Shown: piece after piece, positions 10,875-22,492 of the stretch
Layout of the letters: each line of letters begins with the position of its first letter
Numbering within the stretch: the first letter of the stretch is position 1
NCBI GenBank assembly: GCA_010094025.1
Contig: ML991818.1
Coordinates: 124,001-188,000, forward strand
Origin: Viridothelium virens
Lineage: Eukaryota > Ascomycota > Dothideomycetes > Trypetheliales > Trypetheliaceae
Length of the DNA: 64,000 nucleotides
Reading direction: 5' to 3'
Notes under the pieces: model-generated
The model's input: only the letters and a program-made list of their open reading frames with translations
What the model was told of the DNA's origin: nothing
Database searches by the model: none
Translations under genes and position numbers: made by a program

Positions 10875-12366
10875 ATGGCGTTCACCGATGATTCAGTCCG
10901 ATCTAAGCTGTCTGGCCTAGTTGACACGCAAGAAAGCATCGTCACGGTTTCTCAATGGGTCCTTTTCCATAGGTACGGTTCAATGAATTTCGCGAGAGCC
11001 TTGACCGAGTGGCCCGGCTAAGTCTTTCATCCCAACTCCAGGAGACATGCCGATCGAGTCGCTCAGCTATGGATGCAACGCCTCAAAGAATCTTCCACAC
11101 CCTCGAAGAGATTGAACTACTTATACCTCGCAAATGGTTTGTAGTCGGCCCTAAGCCCTGCAGACCAACTGCGCCGCTAATGTGGTTCATTCTAGAAGTC
11201 GCACAACAATCGAAGATTCGCAAAAAGGACGATTTTCTCCACGCGTTTGCTCCGGTAAGCCTCGTTGAATGGCTTGTATCGAATCTTCCTGACTGGATTA
11301 TAGATAATCGCAGACGCAACGGCGACAGCCTACAAAGGGGCCTCGTTCGAGATCCAACAGAAAATTCGACGAGTGGTGGAGGTGTGGCGGGCAAGAGCAA
11401 TATTTGAAGAGCCAATTCTTGCGGCCGTTGAGTCTCGAATAGATGGTAACGGGTGTGCCCAAATCACTGAATTGGGTATAAGTGCTGACACTACTGTTAG
11501 AGTTGGACAGAAATAGGGGCTCCGGCAAGAAGAATTTACTTGGTGGGCAATTATTTGGAGGCTCGAGTTCGATTCCTATGGAATTGAAGACTCTTGCCGA
11601 ACTCCAAGGCTCCCTTAGCAAGGCCGATCTCACAGCTAGACCTACTCTCAATACAGCTACCAAGGAATACGCCAAACATGCTGATCCAGACTCGACTGCC
11701 CCTTCGCCTCCAGTCCGTGCCGCGCAACTGAGCACATTAATCAAAAACCTTGCTGCCGCCGAAAGTCAAGTCGCAGACGTGATCAAAGCACGACATGCGA
11801 CAATCCTTGAGCTTGAGAAATTGATTGCAGCACAAAAAGAGGCCCTAGCGGTAGAAGAAGACCAACGCATCAAGCTTGATAGCCAAAAGGCAGAAATAGA
11901 AGCTGAGAGACGTGAAGTTGAGGATCAGATCAGGAAGGGCCTTTCTGCTCACGACTCTGCTACACCAACGGAAGATGTTCCATTAGTCGCAGGCGAAGAG
12001 CCTACGCGACCGGCTCCTGAGACTCTTACACCACCTCCTCCCGAAGCTGAAACATTTACCCCACCATCGTTGCACCCGGCACCACCAGAATTCACGACCA
12101 CGACTGGCGCGGACCTGATAGCAGAACAGCCTCCAAGTCATGAGGAACCGCCGCCAAATATGGATCCTTATCATGCGACGACAGCAGTGGTCGGAATGAT
12201 ACATCCGAGGCCCCAGAGTTTGAGTCCAGCAAATGTGAATGGTGTGAATGGCGGGTATGGAACAGCTAAGAAGCGAAAGCTCAACGATGAATTTGATGCG
12301 TTTCAAAGCGGTGATGCCATGGATGGGATCGACGATGACGTTGCGCAGATGCTTGAGAGGGAATGA
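10875..12366 (+). CDS. RTT103: RTT103-like CTD-interacting (CID/RPR) domain protein
   Basis: Five exons: 10875-10972, 11042-11136, 11196-11254, 11304-11445, 11501-12366, total 419 residues with all phases consistent. Residues 1-130 form a CID domain: TDDSVRSKLSGLVDTQESIV, QWVLFHRRHADRVAQLWMQR, LANEVAQQSKIRKKDDFLHA, then IRRVVEVWRARAIFEEPIL. CID domains bind the phosphorylated C-terminal repeats of RNA polymerase II, and Rtt103 recruits the Rat1 exonuclease for termination. A coiled coil follows (LEKLIAAQKEALAVEEDQ), then a Pro/Thr-rich linker and a basic stretch TAKKRKLNDEFD that looks like a nuclear localisation signal. The order matches fungal Rtt103 homologues. Confidence 0.93.
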
Positions 12367-12645
12367 TTTCAGACTCTTGGATTCTCGAATTAGCGTGCCT
12401 TGTTCCTTGAAGCGCTATGCGAAAATTTTGTGGTTTAAGGTCGGAGTCTGTATAGTGGCGGCGTGCCTTCAACCAAGAAGATAAGCATTAATATGCAAAA
12501 TACCTGTTGTAGATAATTGCACAAGCGCAATCATGCATACACCGATCTGAACCTTGCTATCTTCGACAAGTGCTATCTCATAATTTTACCACATGCATCA
12601 CATCTTGCAAGTGCTCCACCAGCCAAGTCAACAGCCATCTCCAAA

Positions 12646-14462
12646 TCAATCAACCGTATCCTCCAACCTCACCTCCTCCACCTCCCCCACCGGCACCTCC
12701 CCCTCCCCAGCATCATCCTCCTCACCCTCCCCCACCTCCCCCGGCATCCTCTTCTCCCGCTCAATCCTCTCCACCGTCCTCTTCCCCTCCTCCGTCGTCG
12801 CATCAATCACCCCCCTCTCCAAACTCAACATGCCACCCTCGCCCAACCTCTCAACCACCTCCTCCGCCTCCTCCACGCTCATCTTCGCCAGCACACGATT
12901 CACCTCGTCCAAGCTGCCCTGCTCGAGCGCGCGCTGCAACCCAGGCGGGAACGACTCGAAGATGGCGCGGGATGCCGTCAGCGCCGCGTGGTCTTCTGGC
13001 GACAGCACTTCGCCCGCGGGCGGCGCGGGAGGCGGCACTTGGATGTGGATCTTGGTGCTCGGGTCGACGGCGTGGAGCTGGATCGTCTCGACTTCTTTTT
13101 CGGAGGCGCTGCCGGAGGCGGCGCGTTCGGCGGCGAGCTCGGCGGTGCGCGTGCGGAAGTGGGTGTAGGTTTTTTGGACGTCGTCGAGGAAGAATTTGCG
13201 GGCTTCGTGGTCGGGGGTGGTGACGCTGTGGGGATCAGTGCGCGAGTCAAGGTGGGGGAAAGTAGACCGGGGAATATGTGGGGGAAAGAGGAGTTGGGGG
13301 TCTGGGGGTGTTGGGGATTAGGGTAGTGTGTCTTCTTACCGTTTGAAGAACATGCGGACAGCGTCGTGATTTGGTAGCTGGCGGCAATATTGCAGTAGCA
13401 GGGCTTGGTGTACGCATTGGCGGCCATATTCATCTTTACCATCGGATAAGGCGTTGAAAGCTTCGGCTAGTAATCCATCTGTCTCGTTCGGATTCATGAG
13501 TTTGGGGTGTTCGAGGATGAATCGCTGCAGCGCCGCGTAATCGCCAAACTTGATCTTTGCAAACTGATAACCAGCTCTGGAAGGCTTAGGATCCGACTCG
13601 TCATATGGCTGCTCTAAAGAACCGTCCTCAATGTCTGCATCGGCCCCAGACGATTGTCCCGCATCTGCATCATCCAAGGAATCGTTTTTGGCAGCACCAG
13701 GATTCAGGAGCTCAACTGAGCTGGACTTGCCAGAGCTTGTGGCTCCTTGCTTGCTAGGAGCCTGGGTATCTTTACGGACCTGCATAAATCAGCCAGGGCG
13801 TCATTTGATCAAGCTGGCAACTTCTCACATGGCTACTATCAAAGCCAGTACGAATATCCTCGCTAGTGATATGTTTGGATGCTTCTTTTTCTAGCTTTGC
13901 CAATTCTTCCAGAAGCTTTCCCTGAAGCTCTTGTACTCGGCTTCTGTGCTGACCAATCTCTTTCACGTACGCCTGGTGCCTATCGGTTCCCTTTGACTTA
14001 TCTACTTCGGTCTTCACCTGATCAACCAACGCCGCCATCATTTTCGAGTACGTGGGTTGCTCTTTCACATGTTTGTAGACTTCTTCTGAAGGTCTGGGAG
14101 GCGCATCCTCGGTCGAATCGCTCGTTAAGTCTGCAAGCGCCTCAAACACATGTTCATCTGCATCTTCTGAGTTTGCCTGATGCGATTTTAACAAGGATAG
14201 CAGCTTGTCGATACGCGCTAGAAGGCCGTCATTGATAGATCGTTCGTATTTAAGAGTCTCGATCCTATGTTTTCTTTGCAAACGCTCTTGATGTATTTGG
14301 TTCTGTTTGGCGCGAATAAACGATTTTTTGTCAACATTGGGATGAGTTTCGATATCGGAGTCGTCGCTGAGCTCGAGAGCGTCCTGAAAACGTTTTGTTT
14401 AGCGGTATTCTGGCTGGTATATTGCGTACCATCTTTACCCATTTACTATAGTCGAGAACCAT
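12646..14462 (-). CDS. CDC37: Hsp90 co-chaperone Cdc37
   Basis: Four exons: 14462-14439 (24 bases), 14383-13829, 13779-13340, 13225-12646, total 532 residues. The N terminus MVLDYSKWDALELSDDSDIE is the Cdc37 signature. Ser14 sits in the conserved casein kinase 2 site required for kinase-client binding. A kinase-binding helical region follows (IRAKQNQIHQERLQRKHRIE), then an Hsp90-binding domain around FGDYAALQRFILEHPKLMNP and a C-terminal domain around IQLHAVDPSTKIHIQVPPP. It delivers protein kinases to Hsp90 in the cytosol. The last exon has strong C-ending codon use, which creates long spurious frames on the opposite strand. The gene is convergent with the RTT103-like gene, 279 bases between stops. 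Confidence 0.96.
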
Positions 14463-16640
14463 GACTACTTTAATGTTTTAGTGACCAAGCATCGAAGACT
14501 CTTTACAAATTAAAGTGGAAGAGAGACCGTAGGTACAGAATGAAGGACACAACTAAGCGCGACGCTGAAGGAGTCCTGAATCTCGCCACTCGTTCGCGGG
14601 GTTCGCACCTTTCAGTACAAAAGGAAGGTGTTGTCAGTGAGATATTAGCACGAAGAGGTAGTGATTAGTTTTTTGAACCCCTCCATTGAGGGAGTGCACA
14701 GTTCAGCCACCCCACCACCCCACCATCACTTCCGTCCAATGAGAAACGCTTCAATGAACAGTATGCGCCACGCGTCATATACAAGGTAGATGGCTATGAT
14801 ATGGAGCTCTGTGTCTTGGAAGACGGTCTCTCTTTTAAGAGCGCATACGAGTGGTGGGAGAGAAATGGAGCTTTTTGTGGACAATCTGTTCGAGTTCTTA
14901 CGCTGACATTTCATGACAAGCTTGCGATATCATCACCAGTAACCATACGTTTTTGCCATCCAGGTCGTGACTTTCGCTACCAGTATTGTGAGCTGTCTTG
15001 CTGTATGCATAGAAAGACGTGAAAAATTCGCAAATTTCGGCACAAAACGAACGTGGCGTGGTTTCCGGAGGATTCCTTTGGTCTTTAGTCAGAACCAAAA
15101 TTGTCTGAAAAGACCACACGACTTCTACACTGAACAGATTGTGCCCCTCTGGAAATCCCACACCCTTCCGAACCGTAAACTTGTATCCGTTTGTGTCACA
15201 ATCATCCATTTCAATAAGATACCGACGAAGCAGCTTAGTTCAGCATGCTGCTTTCCATCGAATTTAGATTTACATCGTTGGCGGAAGCGTCACAAAAGAC
15301 CAGTGATTAATTTGAATCAGAGTTAACTTTGTAAGACTGTGACTTCACTGGGCCCTCTGGCTGGTCAAACTTGGTACTTGGAGGTCCAAGGAGGCCTCCC
15401 GACTTATCGTTTGATCTGGTCCAATTCCCAGCATTCTTACTCAGCGCGAGCACGCGAACAACAAAACAAGCAGATGCCTTAGGTCTTCGGAACCAAATCC
15501 CAACTTCTGCCAAGAATTTTGGATCGTGTTAGATGAAGACGTCGCAGCTCTTGCCTGGAGCCTGTCAGTCGCCAGCACGGCACATGCTGGTGAAAGAAAA
15601 GCACTGGCTATCACTGTGGAAAGAGAAGATGGGCGGGAGATAATTGTAGTACTACGTATAAAGGGAGGAGATAAAACAATAGAATGAGATAGAAAATTAG
15701 CGTAATGCTACACGAAAAATGTTCGAGGGCAAGTCCCACTAACTCAGCAGCTAGATATTCAAGCATGTAATTATTTCTCAGAGATAAGCAGAGATCAAGC
15801 GGTATCAAATACGAGAAAATTAACGAGCAAAAGTGGTGTCAAGGCGGAAGCATGCCTGATAGCTTACGTCGCTTAAGCTGGAAGTCTGAAATGACATATC
15901 GAACATCTCGGAAAAGGGGAATACGAGTTGTTTTGAGCGAACCCACAAGCCTTCCTGATTCCAAGCATAACTCTGCATCTTCGACGGATCTAGAATAATT
16001 GGAAAGAGTTGAAGATTTGCTAGTTCGACAATTTCGTTGACTTGGGCAGCCCCTGAGGTCGTCAATCAATGGAGCCTTTCTTACGTCGTCTCGTCCTCAA
16101 TCATGGTATTAAGATGGAGTCGAGGATGGATGGATTCGGTAGATGTTCCACGTATGTCTGTTGGAATAGTATGGAAGGGACTCGGCCTCGTTGGTAGATA
16201 AACACGTTGGTGTCGATGTTGAGAAGACGAGAGAATGGGGGAGCCGCACCTAAGTCTTTTTCAGCGATGGTAGAAGCGTACTATTGCAACAAATCCAGCA
16301 ATGTTTGAAGACGCTACCCCGTAGAATATAACATTGTCATCTGAGGTATTGTGGAGCGGAGGAAACGGTCGATGGTCGGGGGTGCCAGATCAAAGAATTG
16401 AAAGCGCGGGCCGAAGCGAGTTTCTTCGCAGGAGATTGCAAATGCCGTCACTTCGACCTGGAGCGCTCCTCGGACCTCGACACTCAAAGCCTCCCACACA
16501 CTCTCCGAAAGTGACTGGACTGTAAATTACGCCGTGACGCCTGTCACCATGGTCGACCTTCGCATTATTTCACGATTCCGCATACGACAACGGTAGCTCC
16601 TTTCTCCTAGTCACTATAAATCTCTGGTATCGTGGAAGTC
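14463..16640. other. Long region without a resolved gene, weak coding signs
   Basis: Between CDC37 and MDL1 starts (divergent). Three stretches look partly coding but could not be joined: plus strand 15415-15681, which ends with EDGREIIVVLRIKGGDKTIE and a stop but has no ATG; minus strand about 16063-15850 (contains KMQSYAWNQEGLWVRSKQLV, ending at a GTAAGC donor); and minus strand about 16500-16314 (contains ETRFGPRFQFFDLAPPTIDR). The two minus-strand pieces could belong to one gene but I found no phase-correct splice between them. The family is not recognised. The remainder shows nothing. Confidence 0.3.
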
Positions 16641-19076
16641 ATGCAGAGCTTGTCACAGCGCTCCCCGAAGGTCTGGAAAAGCTGCCAAAGCGCCATCAAT
16701 AGCTCCTCCACCTATACTACCACGTCGCCAAAGGCAAGACTCGTCGCAATTACTAATGTCACCCGCCCAGCACGCCCTCCACCTCCAACAGCTTTGCCTT
16801 CGCGCCTATATCACTCTCGGAGCCCGACCCTATATCGACTCTCAATTCCGCAACACGCGTATAATGAGTCGTGCGTGACTTCTCACTCGCGCCTAGGTGT
16901 CCTACACAAGAGAGTATTTACGACTTCAAAGCCAGTGTCAGCATCGAAAAAGCAGTCAAACAATGCGGAGGTACAACGCAAAGAATCAGAGGACGAGGAT
17001 GACGACGAAGAGAGGCAAGGCTTTGGCCGATCAGAAAAGGCATCACAAGCAGCTCAATTAAACTTGAGTGCCAAGCTGAGTAAGGATGGATCCGGTGGAG
17101 GCACCAGCGGTGGATGGGCCGAGATTTGGAGGTTGTTGAAGATTGCGAGACCCGAAGCAAAGGGCTTGGGTTTTGCTTTCACCTTTCTTTTAATTTCGTC
17201 TTCTGTTTCAATGTCGATACCCTTTTCCATTGGCAAAATCCTGGATATTGCCACCCAGGCTGAGGATGGCAAGGCGCTCTTGTTTGGTCTGGATATCAAC
17301 ACTTTCTACATTGGTCTGGGTACAGTGCTCGCGATAGGTGCGGCGGCGAATTTCGGTCGCATCGTCATACTTCGCATTGTGGGGGAAAGAATCGTATCGA
17401 GATTGCGTTCGCAGCTCTTCCGCCGAACTTTCGTTCAGAATGCCGAGTTCTTTGACGCCAACCGTGTTGGAGACCTCATCTCTAGACTAGGTTCAGATAC
17501 ACTTGTTGTCGGCAAGAGTATCACTCAGAATCTCTCGGACGGACTGCGTTCCCTTGTAAGCGGAGCGGCAGGCTTGACGCTGATGGCATACGTCAGTACC
17601 AAGCTAACTGGTCTCCTGGCCCTCATGTTTCCACCGGTTGCTATTGGGGCTTTTTTCTACGGACGCGCAATCAGAAACCTCACCCGCCGTATCCAAAAGA
17701 ATCTTGGAACCTTGACAAAAATTGCCGAAGAGCGCATAGGAAGCGTTCGCACATCTCAGGCTTTTGCCGGCGAGATTCAAGAGGTCCATCGTTATAACCG
17801 TCAGGTTCGTCGGATTTTCGGTCTTGGGAAGCGCGATGCCTATATCAGTGCCACGTTCTTCAGTCTGTCCGGCATGGCAGGTAACCTCACCATTCTCTCG
17901 CTTCTATATGTAGGCGGAGGGATGGTGAAGTCTGGAGCCATCACAATTGGTGAACTCTCTTCCTTTCTGATGTACACGGCATATGCTGGAAGTAGCATGT
18001 TCGGGCTATCTGGATTCTACTCCGAGCTGATGAGGGGCGTGGGCGCTGCCAGCAGGCTCTTCGAGCTACAAGACCGCAAACCTACCATCTCCCCAACAAT
18101 AGGTGAGGCTGTCAAATCGGTGCAAGGTCCAATTGAGTTCAGAAATGTTGGCTTTAGTTACCCGACAAGGCCTGCCGTAGCCATCTTTGAAGACCTGAAC
18201 TTCAGGATTGAACAGGGCACCAACGTAGCCATTGTTGCTCCTAGCGGTGCAGGCAAGAGTACGGTTGCAAGCTTGTTGCTAAGATTCTACATACCCACCA
18301 AGGGCTCTATCACGATTAATGGGAGAGACATAGCGGGGATGAATGCCAAGCAGTTGAGACGCAAGATAGGCTATGTGGGACAGGAACCTGTTCTCTTCTC
18401 CGGATCCATAGCGGATAACATTGCTTATGGTCGCCCATTAGCGACAAGAGCCGAGATCATATCTGCTGCGCGCAAGGCAAACTGCGATTTTATCAGCGAT
18501 TTCCCCGATGGCCTCGAAACTTCAGTGGGCTCCCGCGGAACACAATTGTCAGGAGGTCAAAAACAACGTATTGCCATTGCCCGTGCCCTCCTCAAGAACC
18601 CGGACATTTTGATTCTGGATGAAGCAACCTCTGCCTTGGACGCTGAATCGGAAACGCTTGTTAACGAAGCTCTTGGAAGTCTTCTTCGCGGGCACAATAC
18701 TACAATAAGTATCGCACACCGCTTGAGCACTATCCAACGAAGCGACCACATCATTGTAATCGGCAGCGATGGAAAGGTGGCTGAGACAGGAACCTATAAT
18801 GAACTAAGTCGCAGGAAAGATGGCGCTTTCACGAAGTTGATGGAATGGCAAATGGGCGGAGGTACTGCTCCCAGGGCATTGGCAAGCAGGCGCGAACCTA
18901 ATCCCCAGATTTCCGAGGGTGAAGAGATCATGCATGAGTTCGATGAAGCTTCGGAAGAGTCAGAGGGAGAGAAGGAAGGAGAGGATACAATAGAGGAGGA
19001 GGGCACAAGAGTGAGAAAGGAGAATGTCACATCCGGCGAGGCCGTCGCAGAACGAACAAGAGCCTCCGACAGGTAA
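16641..19076 (+). CDS. MDL1: Mitochondrial ABC half-transporter, Mdl1/ABCB10 type
   Basis: Intronless, 811 residues from the first ATG. The N terminus (about 100 residues, rich in S, R, K, T) fits a mitochondrial targeting sequence. Then comes one ABC transmembrane domain of about six helices (starting near GLGFAFTFLLISSSVSMSIP) and one nucleotide-binding domain with Walker A APSGAGKST, Q-loop region GYVGQEPVLFSG, signature LSGGQKQRIAIARALL, Walker B ILILDEATSALD and the H-loop AHRLST. Half-transporters of this type dimerise in the inner membrane; yeast Mdl1 exports peptides from the matrix. The first glycine of Walker A is alanine here (codon 18237-18239). The acidic tail after residue about 755 is extra and variable in the family. 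Confidence 0.93.
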   Translation: MQSLSQRSPKVWKSCQSAINSSSTYTTTSPKARLVAITNVTRPARPPPPTALPSRLYHSRSPTLYRLSIPQHAYNESCVTSHSRLGVLHKRVFTTSKPVSASKKQSNNAEVQRKESEDEDDDEERQGFGRSEKASQAAQLNLSAKLSKDGSGGGTSGGWAEIWRLLKIARPEAKGLGFAFTFLLISSSVSMSIPFSIGKILDIATQAEDGKALLFGLDINTFYIGLGTVLAIGAAANFGRIVILRIVGERIVSRLRSQLFRRTFVQNAEFFDANRVGDLISRLGSDTLVVGKSITQNLSDGLRSLVSGAAGLTLMAYVSTKLTGLLALMFPPVAIGAFFYGRAIRNLTRRIQKNLGTLTKIAEERIGSVRTSQAFAGEIQEVHRYNRQVRRIFGLGKRDAYISATFFSLSGMAGNLTILSLLYVGGGMVKSGAITIGELSSFLMYTAYAGSSMFGLSGFYSELMRGVGAASRLFELQDRKPTISPTIGEAVKSVQGPIEFRNVGFSYPTRPAVAIFEDLNFRIEQGTNVAIVAPSGAGKSTVASLLLRFYIPTKGSITINGRDIAGMNAKQLRRKIGYVGQEPVLFSGSIADNIAYGRPLATRAEIISAARKANCDFISDFPDGLETSVGSRGTQLSGGQKQRIAIARALLKNPDILILDEATSALDAESETLVNEALGSLLRGHNTTISIAHRLSTIQRSDHIIVIGSDGKVAETGTYNELSRRKDGAFTKLMEWQMGGGTAPRALASRREPNPQISEGEEIMHEFDEASEESEGEKEGEDTIEEEGTRVRKENVTSGEAVAERTRASDR

Positions 19077-19457
19077 ACGAAATTCCAATACCCGCGACTA
19101 CATGAGGCTATGGCGAAAAAGTACAATTACCACAATGCCTACCTCGTCATGGATGTCGAAACTACCCATTTTCGACGAAATCTCCATTGCTGTATACCAA
19201 CTAGAGGAGACGCTCGTCGCGAAGATTCAAATCTCACCATGAGTTATACTGATACAGAAGGCATTCACAGTGCATCGACTAGGCGAAATGGTTGCAGGAC
19301 AGGATACCAGAAGGAATGCATTGGATCGGAAACGAGCACAAGCTGCCGTTCATGTAGAATAATGCGTATTCTCACACATCTCTCTACTATCGCAAGACCT
19401 AATTCCAGATACTGTACATGTTCTCTTCCCCCCCAAGAAAAGTTCGTCCATAAACAT
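19077..19457. other. Intergenic, convergent 3' ends
   Basis: Between MDL1 and the minus-strand cupin gene. Both 3' untranslated regions lie here. Nothing else is seen. Confidence 0.5.
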
Positions 19458-20197
19458 CTACTCCCCCTCATACGGCCCCCCCTCCGCCTTCACCGCCCCC
19501 ACCTTCTCATTCTCTCCCTTACTCCTCTGACTCCACTCCGGCGCCTCATCCTTCCCCGCATCCTCCTCCTCATCCCCCTCCTCCTTCGTCTTATGCACCG
19601 TCCGCGGATCATGCTCAGCCGGACTGTACACCGTGATGAGCTCCAACGGCGTCTTCCCCGTATTCACAAACTGGTGCTGGGTGCCCGCGGGCACGACGAC
19701 GACATCCGACGCCTTGACATCTTGGTCCTTGCCCGCGACGGTGGCGCGGCCTCGGCCCGACGTGAAGATCAGGATCTGGTCGACGGTGTGGACTTCGTCG
19801 CCGATGTCGCCCCCGACTGGCACCTCCATCGTCACGAGCTGTGAGTAGAGGCCGGTGTGCATGACTTTGCGGAATTCGCCGAAGGCGCGGACGCGCGAGG
19901 TGAGTTCGGGGAAGTAGACCATCTGTGTTTTGGAGAGGTCAGCGGGATGAGAATTGAGGGGAAACGGGATGAGATGGGGTTATGGACCTGATGCTTTGGT
20001 GGTGCGGAAGACATCTTTTCGTCTTTGCGAGCAAGTGTGGAGGTTTGGCTGAAGTGTCTGGATGTGTTTGAAGCTTGAGATCGGTGCGAGATAGCTAAGG
20101 GAGCTACGATAGAGCTGGATGTATTGCGTGGAGATAGATTTAAATAGTGAATTGAGTTGAAGCGCGATCCGAGACGATATGTACCGCGCGACAGCAT
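19458..20197 (-). CDS. Cupin-fold protein, probably organellar
   Basis: Two exons: 20197-19988 and 19922-19458, total 224 residues. A single small cupin domain follows an N-terminal extension: GEFRKVMHTGLYSQLVTMEV, GDEVHTVDQILIFTSGRG, KASDVVVVPAGTQHQFVNTG and LITVYSPAEHDP show the two cupin motifs. The metal-ligand pattern is partial (H in EVHTVDQ, H in TQHQF). Such small cupins bind metals or small molecules, and function cannot be set from sequence alone. The first 60 residues are rich in R, S and T with few acids, compatible with a mitochondrial presequence. A second in-frame ATG near the exon end (MSSAPPKHQ) would give a cytosolic form. The C-terminal tail is charged. Confidence 0.88.
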
Positions 20198-20523
20198 TGA
20201 AAATCAGACTAAGGTATACAAATTCTGGACTGATGCTTGACTTGAAGTATTCCGATCGCCTCAGTCTCCATTGGCAAGCAAATGAGCTCTAGACCCTGAT
20301 GGTCTGACTTTTTGCAATTATTGACGTCATGCACAATCCGTTCTGGTTTGCAAGAGCACCACCACCTCGATCGGGCGTATCTCGGCTGCCAGTACCCATG
20401 TTCGTGTACCAAAATTTGCCCTCATCAATCCACTAGTCGGCTAAACAAGGGTGTCATTCCTTCCATAGTCTTCGATTTTTCATACTGCCAAGATCTTCAG
20501 GCTGGATCAGACAGATGATTCCA
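20198..20523. other. Intergenic region upstream of cupin gene
   Basis: Holds the presumed cupin promoter and the 3' end of the DBP9 transcript. No further feature is seen. Confidence 0.45.
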
Positions 20524-22492
20524 TCATCGCTTGCCACGTCCTTTGGCATTGAAAGTCTTCAATGGATCAAGCTTCTTTCCGCTGCCCTTGGCGTTTCGCC
20601 CTTTCATCTTATTGTGTGGTCGGGCTTTCTTAATTCGGTTCTCGCTGGTCTTGCCGAATCCTACAAATGTCCGGTTGCCATTGGCGAGACCTTTATTGTT
20701 CTTGCCCGGTAACAAATATTCTGGGACGTGCTTCAGATGGTGCTGAATCCGTGCAGTATGCAACTCGCCATCGTGACGCAGTTGCTGGAGCTCCACAGGG
20801 TTTTCTTCAAAATGGCGCTTTAGCTTCTCGGTTTTCAACAGCTCCTGCCTCAACTCGCGCGCCCTCGCCTCTCGTACTGCCATTCGTGTCACTGCGTGCA
20901 GGGCATCTGATATGCGATAACGAAAGCCATTGAGCTTTTTCATATCGAAATGGTAGGGTTGCACAGTTTGACCTTTCTTCTCCTGCTGACGAACAATCTT
21001 CGCAATGACTTCTTCGTCATGATCTGTGCTCGAAGTACTCGTATTCTTGTGTTTGCGGTACTCCTCCTTTGGGATCACGAAAGAAAGAGCCATTCCTGAT
21101 TTACCGGCTCGGGCAGTGCGTCCAACTCGGTGGATATATGACTTGGATGTCGTCGGCAGGTCGAAATTCAGAACACAAGCAACATTCTGAAAGTCAATCC
21201 CGCGGGCAACACCGTACTCTTTGTCTTGCTTGGATACTTTTGGTTTCTTCTTCGGAGGCGCTGACTCATCCTTGTCTACTAGATGTTCCTTGCTAGTCGG
21301 ATCAATATCCTGAGTCCCGTGCTCGTTCTTTTCGATCTGATCTAAGTTGTCTCCGTTTTCCGCCAATCCACTCTCCTGCTGGTCTTTTTCCGAGAGACCC
21401 GCCTTTTCCTCCCTCTTCTTCTGTTTTTGCTTTACAAATTCGTTACCGACAACCTCGTGTTCATCGCTGGCTATGATAATGTCGTAGATATTGCGGTTAA
21501 ACTCTTCAATAACGTGGATTCGCGAGTTCACCGGAAGTTCCGAATTGAGGACGCAGCTCTTAACCCCAAACTGTTCGAGGAATAGTTTTAATCGGTAGCA
21601 TCGATCAATGTCAGCGACAAAGATGATACACTTGCCCCTGATGAGTTTAAGTTTGAAGATTGCATATGCCAGCAGAAATTTGTCATCCTCGGCACACCGA
21701 ACCACGTATTGACTAAGACTAGGAGACTTCTCTTCCTCATCAAATGCTAGCAAAGTGGGATCACTACCAAAGAGCTTCTTCAGGGTGTCAATCTCCTCGC
21801 CGAGTGTCGCACTCATGAACAACGACTGGATTCCCTTAGGTAGCAGTTGTGAAATAGACTGGAGATCATCGTCGTAGCCGTATGATGACATCAAATCTGC
21901 TTCATCGATAACAAGATGTTTCAAGGAATCCGCAAGCAACGACCTGGCTTTTAGGTGTAAAGCAGCACGCATAGGTGTGGCCACAATGATATCAGGTTGC
22001 TCAGCCAGACGGGCCTTTTGAACACGATCATCTTCCTTGCGTGTTAGATTCTCGCATCGGATGAGACCATTGCTGTACGCAGATAAGGACGTAATCACGG
22101 TGACTACTTGGCCAGCTAATTCCCTTGTCGGCGTCAAAATCAGAGCAGTGGATTGCTTTGTCAAGGCATCGTCCATTTTTCGTCGTAGAATGGATTGTAA
22201 TATCGGAAGGATGTAGGCAGCTGTCTTTCCCGATCCAGTCTTTGCCCGAGCTGTGATCATTAGCAACCACGAATGAAATTTGCAAAAGCAGCTAACCTAT
22301 GATATCCTTGCCTTCGAGTGCAAGTGGGATGGCTGCTGACTGAATTGGTGTTGGGCTTGCAAACTTCTCGTGGGTAATTCCTTGCAGCAGTCGAGGGTCG
22401 AGTCCCATGCTATTGAAGCCGGACACCTCGTTTGAGGGTTCGCCATTGCTGACCTCCCGAGGGACGTCATAGTCATCCAACTTGCGTTTCAT
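20524..22492 (-). CDS. DBP9: ATP-dependent RNA helicase DBP9 (DDX56 family)
   Basis: Two exons: 22492-22297 and 22250-20524, separated by a 46-base intron, total 640 residues. DEAD-box motifs appear in order: Q motif (FNSMGLD...ASPTPIQ), motif [18 protein letters not shown], motif II DEAD, motif III SAT, then motif [12 protein letters not shown]. Between motifs IV and V is the long charged insert after [12 protein letters not shown], diagnostic of Dbp9 rather than other DEAD-box proteins. The C terminus is basic and ends in GRGKR. Yeast Dbp9 acts in the nucleolus in 27S pre-rRNA processing for the 60S subunit. The basic tail fits nucleolar RNA binding. Confidence 0.95.

Noticed and set aside
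12517-13326. Long plus-strand open frames opposite the CDC37 last exon
   Set aside because: They are full of low-complexity P, S, R and H and are the reverse-strand image of a C-ending-codon exon that encodes a clear Cdc37 domain.
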